From Actinoplanes solisilvae (GTDB lineage: Bacteria; Actinomycetota; Actinomycetes; Mycobacteriales; Micromonosporaceae), in assembly GCF_003999975.1 (NCBI RefSeq), contig NZ_RJAC01000003.1, forward strand, positions 248,001-312,000: 64,000 nt of DNA. Reading direction: 5' to 3'. A model generated the notes under the pieces. That model was not told the DNA's origin. It saw only the letters and a program-made list of their open reading frames with translations, and did no database searches. Of this stretch, positions 11,501-21,300 are shown in pieces. Position numbers and translations under genes: made by a program. Numbering within the stretch: position 1 is the stretch's first letter; each line of letters opens with the position of its first letter.

Positions 11501-12521
11501 GATGCGCACCTGGCTGCGTGACCTGATGGGCACCCGCCTCGAACTGCGGCTGGCCGACTCGATGGAATCGGACGTCGGCTCCCGCAAGGCGGCCACCGTG
11601 CCGAACCAGCCCGGTCGCGGCCTCACCTCGTCCGGTTTGCACTTCCTGGGCGGCCTGCCCCGGATGGACGGCAGCTCGTTCACCGGCGACCTGGCCGAGG
11701 CGACCAAGGCGGTCACCGAGGAGATGAGCACGTTCTGGCGCGGCCCGGTCGCGCCTCCGGTGCGGATGCTGCCGGCCGTGCTGCCGGTCAGCGCACTGCC
11801 CGCGCCGGAGCCGGAGTTCCGGGTGGTGCTGGGCCAGGACGAGCAGCGCATCGCCCCGGTCTGGCACGACTTCATGACCACCCCGCACCTGCTGGTCTTC
11901 GGCGACAACGAGACCGGCAAGTCGAACATGCTGCGGCTGGTGCTGCGGGCCATCCAGAGCCGGTACACCCCCGAGCAGGCGAAGGTGGTGCTCGGTGACT
12001 CCCGCCGGGACCTGGACACCGCGATCCCCGCGGCCTACCAGGTCGGGTCGGCGTTCACCGGGGACCGGCTGCACGAGCTGGCCGGCCAGACGTCGGTGTC
12101 GATGAACCGGCGCCTGCCGGGGGCGGACATCTCGTCCGAGCGGATGCGCCGCCGCGACTGGTGGGAGGGGCCGGAACTGTTCGTGGTCGTCGACGACTAC
12201 GACCTGATGACCAAGGGCGTCGGAGCCGGTTCCACGCTGGAGCCGCTGCTTCCGTTGCTGGCCCAGAGCCCGTACATCGGTCTGCACGTGATCCTGGCTC
12301 GCAGCACCTCCGGCGCGATGCGGGCGATGATGGACCCGGTCGTGCGCCGCATGTGGGAGCTCGGCACTCCCGCCACCCTGTTCTCCTACCCGAAGGAAGA
12401 GGGCAAGTTCCTGGGTGAGGCCGCGCCGCGCCGCCTCCCGCCCGGACGCGCCCAGCTCGTCACCCGGCGTGGCGTGCGGTTGATGCAGACCGGACACGTC
12501 GACACGGGTGCGGGCCGATGA
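8568..12521 (+). CDS. eccC: EccC, type VII secretion FtsK/SpoIIIE ATPase
   Basis: 1317 residues. This motor recognises substrates and drives export through the EccBCD membrane complex. Two N-terminal membrane segments (about residues 44-65 and 67-90) are followed by a cytoplasmic region and three FtsK-type ATPase domains. Their P-loops are GATGSGKS (about 474), GAPQSGKS (about 829) and GDNETGKS (about 1112). Domain 1 has a full Walker B (VLLVIVDEF). Domains 2 and 3 have VFLIVDGWF and LFVVVDDYD, lacking the catalytic Glu, as is usual when only the first domain is the main active site. It is one continuous polypeptide, not split into EccCa and EccCb. ATGA-coupled to the upstream small gene; eccD follows after 13 bases. 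Confidence 0.97.
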   Translation: MSTVTVKRPPRQPGPEAPDGEIELQEPPLMAEEAPLDFRSFAMIVPMGLGMGAMMAMFGLFSRAPIMYVMGGAMAGGMLLVGVMQIGKSAAERKRKMRGERRDFLRYIAQLRKQARAAAALQREHVLWNNPQPDWLWSVVAGSRLWERRPSHDDFGRVRIGLGRQSAVLKFVPPTTKPIEDLEPLSSISLRRFSEAYRTVGGIPVSVGLRSFSSIELEGDAEPAIDLVRAMLAQLVTFHGPDEVRVAVLASEAHRGPWDWVKWLPHNAHPTAVDAAGPVRLFASSHDDLMDLLGSEVGDRGDHDRTARPSSTEPFIVVVAHLADIPESSRLLGAGISNVVLLDLTGLMPGGPKVLRLTVDGDLVTFPAGDSTGSAVRDVLDDVQALALARALAPKRTSGTLDVVEEPLTKDFDLASLLGVRDLYSYDVHALFRTRASQRNRLQVPIGVTEDGEVIELDLKESAQGGMGPHGLLIGATGSGKSELLRTLVCALAATHSSEILNLVLVDFKGGATFLGMERLPHTSAVITNLADELPLVDRMQDALNGEMTRRQELLRASGYSSLFEYEKARAAGAHLVPFPVLLVIVDEFSELLSSKAEFMDLFVSIGRLGRSLGVHLLLASQRLDEGRISRVEGHLSYRVALRTFSSMESRAVIGVGKAYELPSEPGNGYLKIDTTNLVRFKSAYVSGPYAGSGGGPAAVGAFNAQREIVEFTTRQVDGRHDPALEEAAETTFEPEKSGPSLVEVLLDRLAGSGPPARQVWLPPLAAAPSMDALMPSVVPDPVRGMTVDEPAMQGRLRVPIGIVDRPQDQIRELLAVDLGGADGHVGIAGAPQSGKSTLLRSLMLGLALMNTPSEVQFYGLDFGGGGLASIAGLPHVGSIATRLERDRVVRTVEEILQIMERRENEFAQRGLDSMASYLAARARGEIDDQFGHVFLIVDGWFTMKQDFADLDSKFQEIASRGLSYGVHVVVTATRWSEMRTWLRDLMGTRLELRLADSMESDVGSRKAATVPNQPGRGLTSSGLHFLGGLPRMDGSSFTGDLAEATKAVTEEMSTFWRGPVAPPVRMLPAVLPVSALPAPEPEFRVVLGQDEQRIAPVWHDFMTTPHLLVFGDNETGKSNMLRLVLRAIQSRYTPEQAKVVLGDSRRDLDTAIPAAYQVGSAFTGDRLHELAGQTSVSMNRRLPGADISSERMRRRDWWEGPELFVVVDDYDLMTKGVGAGSTLEPLLPLLAQSPYIGLHVILARSTSGAMRAMMDPVVRRMWELGTPATLFSYPKEEGKFLGEAAPRRLPPGRAQLVTRRGVRLMQTGHVDTGAGR

Positions 12522-12534
12522 GAGAGGTATGCCG

Positions 12535-13914
12535 ATGACCGCGGCGATGAGCGGAGCGCTCTGCCGGATCACCGTGATCGGACCCGACCGCAAGGTGGAC
12601 CTGGCCGTCCCGGTCACCACCCCGGTCGCCGACCTGCTGCCGATGCTGTTGCAGCACACGACGACCGGTGTCGGGTTCGAACGCGAGGTGCCGGAAGGCC
12701 CCTGGGTGCTCCAGCGGCTCGGGGAGGGACCGTTCGAGCTGTCCGGCACCCCGGAGAGCCTGGACTGGCTGGAGGGCGAGCAGCTCTACCTGCAACGGGC
12801 CGAGGATCCGCTGCCCGAGCTCGACTTCGACGACCTCGCCGAGGGCGTCGCCACGATGGTGAACCGTCGCTCCGACCGGTGGCAGGCCGAATACCGGCGG
12901 CCCTTGTTCCTGGTGCTGTCCGCCGTCGTGCTGCTGATCGTCGCGGCGGCCGTGGTCGCCGAGGGGCCGGTGCTGCCGCAGGTGGTCAGCGGCGCCGCGC
13001 TCGCCGCCGCCCTGCTGGCGGCCGCGTTGGTCAGCGCCCGCAAGGTGACCGACGGCAACTTCGCCCTGCTGTTCGGCTGCGGGTCGGTGTTCTTCGCGGC
13101 CCTGGCGGCGGTGCGCGGATTCGACGACCAGCCGGTGCTCGCCGGGGCGGTCGCGGCGGTCGTGATCAGCGCTCTGCTGCTCGTCACGCAGCGGACCGTC
13201 ACCCCGTACCTGCCCTTCGGCCCGATGTTGTTCGTCGGGGTGGCCGCCGTCACCGTCGTGCTCGTCACGCTGCTCGGCGCGGCCGCCGGCACCGACGTGA
13301 AGCAGACCAGCGGCGCGGCGGCTGCGGTCCTGTTCGCGATGATCGTCATCGCGCCCCGCGTCGCGGTCAAACTGTCCCGCCTGCGCGGCCCGCAGCTGCC
13401 GAAGACCGGCGAGGACATGGCGTACGACATCGAGCCGGACGCCTCGGCGCTGGTGAAGAGCCGCGCCGACCACGCCGAGACCTACCTGACGGTCGCCGTC
13501 GCGGTGGCCGGAGTGCTCCTGCCGGTGCTGTTCCACTACGTCAACACCGTGCCCGGCTGGTCCGGCTGGACGCTCATCCTGCTCATCTCGAGCGCGATCC
13601 TGCTGCGCTCGAGGTCGTTCTTCGGGCTGTGGCAGCGGCTCGTCCTGGTCGCGGCCGGCGTTATCGGCTACGTCATGGTGGTGCAGCGGTTCGCGCACAC
13701 GCTTCCCGAAGGCGCGCGCTACGCCATGGTCGGCGTCCTGCTCGCGCTGCTCATCCCGCTGGTGATGGCGGCCCTGCGGCCCTGGCCGCAGCGCATGCTG
13801 CCGTTCTGGGAATACGCGGCGACCTTCCTCGACGTGGCGACCGGCGTGGCCGTGCTGCCGGTTCTGGCCCAGGTGCTCGGCGTGTACGCCTGGGCGCGCG
13901 GACTGTTCGGGTAG
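12535..13914 (+). CDS. eccD: EccD, type VII secretion integral membrane protein
   Basis: 459 residues from the ATG at 12535, seven bases after AGAGAGG; earlier in-frame ATGs are too close to that site. The N-terminal ~85 residues form the ubiquitin-like YukD-type domain (CRITVIGPDRKVDLAVPV). A charged linker (RRSDRWQAEYRR) leads into about eleven hydrophobic segments from residue ~122 to the end, ending in the membrane. EccD lines the membrane channel and contacts EccC and EccB. Codon use matches its neighbours. It sits between eccC and eccB, the core order seen in actinobacterial ESX loci. Confidence 0.95.
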   Translation: MTAAMSGALCRITVIGPDRKVDLAVPVTTPVADLLPMLLQHTTTGVGFEREVPEGPWVLQRLGEGPFELSGTPESLDWLEGEQLYLQRAEDPLPELDFDDLAEGVATMVNRRSDRWQAEYRRPLFLVLSAVVLLIVAAAVVAEGPVLPQVVSGAALAAALLAAALVSARKVTDGNFALLFGCGSVFFAALAAVRGFDDQPVLAGAVAAVVISALLLVTQRTVTPYLPFGPMLFVGVAAVTVVLVTLLGAAAGTDVKQTSGAAAAVLFAMIVIAPRVAVKLSRLRGPQLPKTGEDMAYDIEPDASALVKSRADHAETYLTVAVAVAGVLLPVLFHYVNTVPGWSGWTLILLISSAILLRSRSFFGLWQRLVLVAAGVIGYVMVVQRFAHTLPEGARYAMVGVLLALLIPLVMAALRPWPQRMLPFWEYAATFLDVATGVAVLPVLAQVLGVYAWARGLFG

Positions 13915-13920
13915 GCGCCG

Positions 13921-15264
13921 GTGCAGACCCAGCGCGACCACGTCCACGCCCATCAGTTCATGATGGGCCGGCTCAGCTCCGCCCTCGTGCAGGGCGACCC
14001 GACCAGCGCCGAGATCCCCGGCCACCGGGCGCTGACCGGGCTGATGTTCGGCATCCTGGTGGCGGTGCTCGGCATCGGTGGCGTCGCCGTGTACGGGTGG
14101 ATCGTCCCGGGCGGGAGCAAGGCCTACAGCAAGCCGGGCACCATGCTGGTCGAGAAGGAAACCGGCAACCGCTATGTCTACGTCGCCGGTTCGGTGCACC
14201 CGGTGGCCAACGTGACCACGGCGTCGCTGCTGCTCGGCGGCAAGATGGCGGTAAAGCTCATCTCGCAGAACTCGCTCAAGGACGTCCCGCACGGCGGCGA
14301 GCTCGGCAACGTCCGGTGGCCGCAGTCGGTCAGCACGAGCCGGCCGGTCGCCGGCCCGTGGATGGTGTGCCTGCCCGGCTCCCGCGTCAAGGAGCCGGCA
14401 CCGGCCGCGCTGGGCCTGAACCTCGACCCGGCGGCGCCCTCGGAACCGCTCGCGACCGACCGGTTCACCGTGGTGCGCAACCCCAAGGGCAAGGTCTACC
14501 TCATCAACCAGGGCCACAAGTACGAGGTCGGGAACGACTCGGTGCTCACGGCGCTCGGCGCCGGCGACGCGTCGGCCGTGCTGGCCCCGCAGCTGTGGCT
14601 CGACTGGCTGCCCGACGGAAAGCCGCTGCGGGCCGCCGTGATCCCCGGCGCCGGCTCGCCCGGCGGGTCGATCGGTGGCGAGAACTATCAGGTGGGCCGG
14701 CTGTTCGAGCAGAAGTCCCAGCTGTTCGTGCTGTTCAAGGACGGGCTGGCGCCGATCGGGCCGACCGATTTCCTGCTGACCGCGGCCAAATCCGACAACC
14801 CTCCCGTACGTCTCGACGCCGCGGCGGTGGCGGCGGCGCCGAAGTCCAAGAACAAGTCGCTCGCGAAGCGGCTGCCCGACTTCACGGCGATGCACTGGCA
14901 GGACCCCGGCGGCCTGGTCCTGTGCCAGCGGCAGGCGCCCAAGGACGAGAAGACCTTCCAGACGATGATCGTCTACACCTCGGCCCCGGCGTCCGGTGTG
15001 GACGGCTACGGAAAGGTGCGCGTCGTCGCGCAGCCCGGAACCGGCATGACGGTGACGCCGGTCCCGCACGCCAGCACCGCCCGCCCGCCGGTTACCTTCA
15101 TCTCCGAGGCCGGGATCGCCTATCCGGTGGCCGACCAGAACACCCAGACCGCCCTCGGTCTCAACCGCGTGCCGGCGACCCCGTTCCCGCAGAGTTTGCT
15201 GTCGACGCTGGAGCCGGGCCCGTCGTTGAGCCAATCGGCCGTCACCGGACCCACAGGAGGCTGA
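13921..15264 (+). CDS. eccB: EccB, type VII secretion core membrane/periplasmic protein
   Basis: 447 residues with a GTG start six bases after the eccD stop. The N-terminus QTQRDHVHAHQFMMGRLSSA is the typical EccB opening (RDQVxAxxFxxRRxxxAL), followed by one membrane segment at about residues 38-61 and a large extracytoplasmic part made of the R1-R4 repeats. A pair of Cys (in MVCLPG and VLCQRQ) is consistent with the known disulphide. It scaffolds the EccBCD complex outside the membrane. The C-terminus ends in a short low-complexity tail. No mycosin gene follows, unlike the usual order. Confidence 0.95.
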   Translation: MQTQRDHVHAHQFMMGRLSSALVQGDPTSAEIPGHRALTGLMFGILVAVLGIGGVAVYGWIVPGGSKAYSKPGTMLVEKETGNRYVYVAGSVHPVANVTTASLLLGGKMAVKLISQNSLKDVPHGGELGNVRWPQSVSTSRPVAGPWMVCLPGSRVKEPAPAALGLNLDPAAPSEPLATDRFTVVRNPKGKVYLINQGHKYEVGNDSVLTALGAGDASAVLAPQLWLDWLPDGKPLRAAVIPGAGSPGGSIGGENYQVGRLFEQKSQLFVLFKDGLAPIGPTDFLLTAAKSDNPPVRLDAAAVAAAPKSKNKSLAKRLPDFTAMHWQDPGGLVLCQRQAPKDEKTFQTMIVYTSAPASGVDGYGKVRVVAQPGTGMTVTPVPHASTARPPVTFISEAGIAYPVADQNTQTALGLNRVPATPFPQSLLSTLEPGPSLSQSAVTGPTGG

Positions 15265-15270
15265 CCAAGA

Positions 15271-18200
15271 ATGGCGAAGGGTATCCGCGGCATGCTGCGC
15301 GGCCGGGGCGACGAGCCCGGCGGTGTCACCCAGCACACCGTCGGCAACGCGCTGGTGCTGCACAGCGAAGAGAAGATCAGCGCCGAGGCGCAGGCGCTGG
15401 CGTTGTCCGTGGTCGCGGATGCCGAGAACGACATCGTGGTGCTCGACCTCGGTGACGGCCTGCCCATCCACTCGTGGGAGTCGATGGCCGGGGCGCTGCC
15501 GCGTCGCCGCCGCGGAATCCGGCTGGTGGCCTGCGGCAAGCACCACAACGCCGCTGCGATGGCCGGTCAATGGCTGTCCGAAAGGCTCGGCCGTACGGTC
15601 ATCGCGCCGGACGGCGACCTGATCCGCGGTTCGGCCGGCGCGCTGTTCGTGCACTCGGCGCCGGGCAGCGGCTGGGTGCGGTTCCGCCCCGGCAAGGCCC
15701 CGGCCTGGGACGCCAAGCGCTATCCGGCGCCGCTGTGGGACCGCGCGGTCGTCGACAACCGTGCGTCCAGCTCGGTCGGCGAGATCGAACCCCTGCCCGG
15801 CGGGGTGTGGGTCCACGACACCCGGGACACCGAGACCGTGGCCCGGCACCGCGCACGGCTGATCTCCGGGATCCCGACCCAGACAGACCGGATGACCGTC
15901 CTGCTCGGCTGCCCGGGCACACCGGCGCTGTCGCTCGACGACGTCGTCCGGTTCTGGCGTGACCTCGACCCGGAAGCGCGCGCCCAGGTCCGGTTCGTGC
16001 AGTACGGCGACGTGCGCCTGCCCGAGGGCGAGACGTTCGGTCAGACCCTGGCCGACCTGCTGGCCACCGACATCGTCTGCTACACCGGCGTCCCGATCGG
16101 CAGCCCGGCCCGCTTCGACCTGCGCACCGTGCGCGCCGACGGCACGCTGGGCTGGCCGCCGTTCGCGCTCGAACTCGCCTACACCCCCCGCGCGCACCCG
16201 AACTCGCGTGCCCGCCGCCCCGTCGTGCTCAGCCACCGCCCGCCGCTGGGCCGGACCGAGGAGATCAGCCCGCGCGTCTACTGGTACGCGCCGGACGCGG
16301 TGGTCGAGATCGTCCAGGCAGGACTGTGGATCCGCGGAGCCGAGGAACCGGCGAACGCCGAACGGGTTCGCGGCGCGGTGCTCGACCCTGACGGCGGCAC
16401 GCTCATCTTCGACGACACGGTCGCCGAGCGGACCGCCCGGATGCGTGAACTCGCCGCCGACCTCGCCGCCCGTCTGGACGACCTGTCCGCCGCCGGGAGT
16501 GCGCTGGTGCCGGCTTCGGTGCTGGTGCCGGGCATGAAGCCGGCCGGCCGGGCGAGGGCCGCCGCGGACGTGGAAGCGGTGGCCGCGGTCCGTACCGTGC
16601 AGGCCTCCGCGCCCGCCCCGGCGCCGGCACAGCAGCCGGCCGCGATGTCGGGCCTGGTGGTGCCGGAGGTGGCCGCGCCGGCGGTGGAGGCGTTGCAGAG
16701 TTACCTCTCCAGCCAGAAGACCCAGGCGATCGGCCGTCCGTCGGCCGCCCAGCTGCGGGCCTACGTCCAGGGCAAAGCGCAGGTGCCAGGAGCCGCGAAC
16801 CAGTCTGCGCCGCAAGCCCCCCAGGCTTCGGCCCCGGCACCGCAGGCTTCGGCCCCGGTTCCGGCGCCGGTGCCGGCCCCGCAGGCGCAGGTCTCGGTCG
16901 AGCCGAAGGTATCCGTCGAGGTGCCGGTCGAGCCGCCGAAGCCATCCGTCCCGGCGGCTCTGCAGGAGCCGACCGGCTCGGTGCCGGTCGTCGAGCCGCG
17001 CCGGCCCTCCGGGAAGTCTTCCAAGGGCAAGCTGGGCGATGCCCCCTCGATGGTCATCGTCCTTCCTTCCGCGGCGACGTCCACTCCGAAGCCCGCCGCC
17101 GCACCGGATGCCGCGGAGGGGGCGTCCGTGCCGCCGCCTCCGGCTCCCGCCGCGCCGCCCGCGCCGACGGCTCCGCCCGCGCCGACGGCTCCGCCCGCGC
17201 CGACGGCTCCGGTTGCGCCGACGGCTCCGCCCGCGCCGACGGCTCCGGTTGCGCCGCCCGCTCCCGCCGCGCCGCCCGCTCCCGCCGCGCCGCCCGCTCC
17301 GGTCGCGCCGCCCACCCCCGATGCTGTGGCGCCTCCGATCGAGGGCGGGATGTCGACCGTTTTCGAGGTGAGCGTTCCGGGGATCGGCTCGCCGGAGCCC
17401 GTTCAGGCTCCGGCGCCGGCCGGCGGAAAGCCCGCCGACGAGCCCTCCGGCGAACCGCTCAAGCCCGCGGCGAACAAGCCCGCGCCCCCGGCCGGCGCGG
17501 CGTCGCCGCAACCCGTGCCGGGCGCTTCGGCCAGTGCCCTGCTGCCCAGCCGGCCGCTGGACGAGGAGCGCACCTGGCTGCGGCGTACGCTCAGCCGCGA
17601 GTTCGACACGATGGCCAGTTCGGTCGCTCGCATCATGTCCGAGCACCCGGGCATGCAGAGTGCGGGGCTGAGCAACGACGATGTGCTGGCCGACGCCGTC
17701 GCGGCCCGCCTGATCCTGTCGCCGCGTGGAGCCGCGGTGGATGCGGGGCTGCGCTCCGGCGGGAACGGACCGCACGTGCCGCTCGCCCGGTGTGCGGTCT
17801 CGGGACTCTCGCGGCTGCCGTCCTTCCGGGGCACCACCGTGTTCCGGGCGTCGCCGGACGCGGCCGTGTGGAACCTCTATCGGAGCCGGCGTTTCATCAC
17901 CGAATGGGGGTTCGTCACCGCGCTGACCCAGCCGTGCGAATCCCAGGACGGCGACGCCGACGTCCTGGTGTGGTCGATGACCGGGCGCCGCACCGCGTTG
18001 CTCGAGCCCGAAGGGGACGAGCGCATCGATGACCGGGTGCTGTACCTGCCCGGCACCAGTTTCAAGGTTCTCGAGCTGCGCGAGCCCGGCCCCGGCGTAC
18101 GGGGCGCGATCCTCATGCGGGAGATCGGCAGCAACGAGATCGACGACAACGGCCGGGTCGACCCCGACCGCGTCTCCCTCGACGACCTCGCCGTGACCGC

Positions 18201-18312
18201 GCTCAACCGCAGTCTGGAGCGCTGGGCCGGTGGGCAGACCAAGCGACGCATCGGTTCCGCCGCGCGGGCACGCTTCGACGTGCTTCCCGGCCTGGCAGGA
18301 GGTTCGCGGTGA
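15271..18312 (+). CDS. T7SS-locus multidomain protein with C-terminal ADP-ribosyltransferase-like fold
   Basis: 1013 residues; AGGAGG stands ten bases before the ATG. There is no signal peptide or membrane segment, so it is cytoplasmic or T7-exported. The N-terminal ~430 residues are globular; the stretch around GIRLVACGKHHNAAAMAGQW (about 88-107) resembles the RL-x-x-C regions of domains found near actinobacterial polymorphic toxins. Residues ~430-760 are Ala/Pro-rich with APPAPTAP-type repeats (about 625-690). The last ~250 residues contain FRGTTVFRASP, WGFVTALTQP and RVLYLPGTSFKVLEL, the succession of strands seen in ADP-ribosyltransferases, but the STS core reads TAL and the E-x-E glutamates are missing (Asp-Asp-Arg), so activity is doubtful. 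The stop overlaps the start of the next gene. Function unknown; the ART-like reading is inference. Confidence 0.85.
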   Translation: MAKGIRGMLRGRGDEPGGVTQHTVGNALVLHSEEKISAEAQALALSVVADAENDIVVLDLGDGLPIHSWESMAGALPRRRRGIRLVACGKHHNAAAMAGQWLSERLGRTVIAPDGDLIRGSAGALFVHSAPGSGWVRFRPGKAPAWDAKRYPAPLWDRAVVDNRASSSVGEIEPLPGGVWVHDTRDTETVARHRARLISGIPTQTDRMTVLLGCPGTPALSLDDVVRFWRDLDPEARAQVRFVQYGDVRLPEGETFGQTLADLLATDIVCYTGVPIGSPARFDLRTVRADGTLGWPPFALELAYTPRAHPNSRARRPVVLSHRPPLGRTEEISPRVYWYAPDAVVEIVQAGLWIRGAEEPANAERVRGAVLDPDGGTLIFDDTVAERTARMRELAADLAARLDDLSAAGSALVPASVLVPGMKPAGRARAAADVEAVAAVRTVQASAPAPAPAQQPAAMSGLVVPEVAAPAVEALQSYLSSQKTQAIGRPSAAQLRAYVQGKAQVPGAANQSAPQAPQASAPAPQASAPVPAPVPAPQAQVSVEPKVSVEVPVEPPKPSVPAALQEPTGSVPVVEPRRPSGKSSKGKLGDAPSMVIVLPSAATSTPKPAAAPDAAEGASVPPPPAPAAPPAPTAPPAPTAPPAPTAPVAPTAPPAPTAPVAPPAPAAPPAPAAPPAPVAPPTPDAVAPPIEGGMSTVFEVSVPGIGSPEPVQAPAPAGGKPADEPSGEPLKPAANKPAPPAGAASPQPVPGASASALLPSRPLDEERTWLRRTLSREFDTMASSVARIMSEHPGMQSAGLSNDDVLADAVAARLILSPRGAAVDAGLRSGGNGPHVPLARCAVSGLSRLPSFRGTTVFRASPDAAVWNLYRSRRFITEWGFVTALTQPCESQDGDADVLVWSMTGRRTALLEPEGDERIDDRVLYLPGTSFKVLELREPGPGVRGAILMREIGSNEIDDNGRVDPDRVSLDDLAVTALNRSLERWAGGQTKRRIGSAARARFDVLPGLAGGSR

Positions 18313-21300
18313 TGAGCCGACAGGTTCTGGTGGTGGGGTCCGGGGCGCCCGGCGCGTATCCGACGATCGGTGCGGCGCTGGTCCGGGCCGAGGCCGGCGC
18401 GACCATCAGCGTCCACCCCGGCCGGTACTCGGAGAAGCTCGTCGTCGGTAACCGCGTGACGATCAGCGCGGAGCCGGGCGGACCGGTCGAGGTGCACGTG
18501 GAGGAGGGCAGTGTCCTCGTCGTGCACGGGGAGGGCGCGCAGCTGCGTGGCCTGACGCTGTCCAGCGCCGATCCGAAGCTCGCCGCGGTCGACGTCTACG
18601 CCGGTGAGGTCGCGCTGGACCACTGCCGGATCGGCGGCGCGTCCTGGGCCACCCTGCTGGCTCGCCTGCAGGGTTCGCTGGCGATGCGCAACTGCGAGGT
18701 GACCAGCACCGGCGGCGCGGGCATCGTGATGATGTCGACCGGCACCGGCACGGTCGAGGACACCACTGTCTCCGAGGTCGGCACGTCGGGCATCGTGGTG
18801 GGCGAGACGGCCCGGCTCACGTTGCGCCGCTGCGTTGTGCGGGACACCCCGGCCAACAGCATCTGTGCCAACGGTGACAGCCACCTGGTGATGGACCAGT
18901 GCCAGATCATCGGGGCGCAGAAGCCCGCGCTGGTCCTTGAGCGCAGCACGCACGCCCGGATCAACGGCCTCACCATCTCGGGCAGCGCGAACGTCGACCT
19001 GTTCGCGCGCGGCGAGATCGACGTGGTGATCAGCGATTCCACCTTCACCGGGGCCGCGCTGCAGTCGGTGCACGTGACCGACGCCGCGACCCCGGCCTTC
19101 ACCCGGTGCACCTTCACCGGGGTGGGCCACACCGCCGTGCACGTCACCGGGGGAGCGCGGCCCGTCCTGACCGACTGCACCGTCACCGACAGCCCGATCG
19201 CGGTCGTCACCGAGGCCGCCGGCTCGCCGACGCTGACCGGCCTGACCGTGCGCGGGAGCCGCGACCAGGCGGCCCTGCTGGGCGGCGGTGGCACGGTGAC
19301 GATCAAGGGGTTCCGCGCCGAGGTCGACCAGGGCGACGGCATCGTGGTTCGGGACGAGACCACCGTGGACGGGGCCGATCTGGCGGTCACCGGTGGCGGG
19401 CTGCAGCTTTCCGGCACGGGCCGGGCGACGATCCGCGACGCGCGTTTCATCAGCGCCGGCATCGTGGTCACCGGGGGACGCCTGCAGTTGCGCGACAGCG
19501 AGATCGCCTTCGCCGCGGGCGACGGGATCACGGTCGCCGGTGGCGGGCAACTGGTCGCCGCCGAGGTGCGGATCCGTGACGCCTCGCGCAACGGCGTCGC
19601 CCTGGAGACCGGCGCGCGGGCCACGCTGACCGCCTGCGAGATCCTCGGCAGCGGCGCGGAGGCGATCAGCCGCGCGGACGGCGTCGAGCTGAAGGTCGAT
19701 TCGGTCGTCACCAACGCGACGAAATTCGCCAGTCCGGAGCCCAGCGGGAGCTTCGCGGGAACGGCCGCCCGCCCGTACGAGGAAACCGAGGAGGGGACCG
19801 AGGACGAGACGGACGAGCCCTCCGGTGAGCTGTCCGGCCCTCTGCAGGAACTGAACGACCTGATCGGCCTGCGCGGGGTCAAGCAGGAGGTCACCGCGCT
19901 GATCAACCTGATCAAGATGGCCCAGGTGCGGCTGCAGAAGGGCCTGCCGATGCCGCCGATGAGCCGGCACCTGGTCTTCGCCGGCCCGCCCGGCACCGGT
20001 AAGACCACGGTGGCGCGCCTCTACGGCTCGGTGCTGGCCGAGCTCGGCATCCTGTCCAAGGGGCACATGATCGAGGCGGCGCGGGCCGACCTGGTGGGCC
20101 AGTACATCGGTTCGACCGCGATCAAGACCACGGAACTGGTCACCAAGGCTCTCGGCGGTGTCCTGTTCATCGACGAGGCGTACACCCTGTCGGCGGGGTC
20201 GGGCGGCTCCGGGCCGGACTTCGGCCAGGAGGCCATCGACGCGCTCATGAAGATGATGGAGGACCACCGCGACGAGCTGGTCGTCATCGTCGCCGGCTAC
20301 TCCGAGCTGATGGAGAGGTTCCTCGAGTCCAACCCGGGTCTGGCCTCGCGGTTCACCCGGACCGTGGAGTTCCCCAACTACTCGGTCGCCGAGCTGGTCA
20401 CCATCACCTCCAACCTCGCCACCAAGCACTACTACGAGCTGACCGACGACGCGGTGGACGCGCTCACCCACTACTTCGAGCGCATTCCGAAGAACGCGAC
20501 GTTCGGTAACGGCCGGGTGGCCCGCAAACTGTTCGAAGCCATGATCAACAACCAGGCGTCGCGGCTGGCCACCGCGCCGCCGGCCAAGGACACTGAGCTG
20601 AACCGGCTCACCTCGGCCGACATCACGCCCGAGCTCGACCTGCTCGACGATCTGCCGGTCGAGCAGAACAGCCGGCCGGACAGCGCCACCGATCCGGCCG
20701 GCGCCATCAAGGCCACCCGTAGCTGGAAACGCGTCTGTGACCTGGTCGGCGCGGCCCCGGTGCGCGAGTCGCTGGGCAGCGCGCTGCTCGCGCTCTGCGA
20801 CCTCAGGAACAGGCGCCGGGCGTACGGGAAATCGGCGAACGTGATGCTCGGTGGCGTCGGCGGCAGTGGTCGCAGTGAGATCGCGGGGTTGTACGCGGCG
20901 GCGCTCTCCGAGCTCGGGCTGGTGCCGGTCGGCCGGCTGGTCCGCGTGGCCACCGGCGTCGATCTCGCCGCGCAATGGCCGGGCCAGGCCCAGAGCCTGG
21001 CGAGGGCCGCGATGGACGACGCGGGCGGCGGGGTGCTGATCGTCGATTACGAACCGGGGGAGAGCTCGGACGAGGCGGTCGAGGCGCTCGTCGAGCAGAT
21101 GCGCGCCGCCGGGGGCGATCCGGTGGTGGTGCTGATCGGCGAGAACGACGCCCTGTCCGCCCTGCGCCGCTCCGTGCCGGGCGTGGCCGACGTCTTCGGG
21201 CAGCAGTGGACCATGCCGGCCTATGCGACGGCCGAGCTCGGCGAGATCGTCGTACGCCACCTGGTTCGCCGCGGCCATGAGGTGCCCGCCGACGTGCGAG

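Noticed and set aside
12460..17775. A 1771-codon open frame on the minus strand
   Set aside because: It lies opposite eccD, eccB and the ART-like gene; its product is rich in Arg, Gly, His and Asp without any domain, as usual for antisense frames in GC-rich DNA. The same applies to the long minus frames at 5562-8321, 8364-11042, 17877-21356 and 59058-61529.
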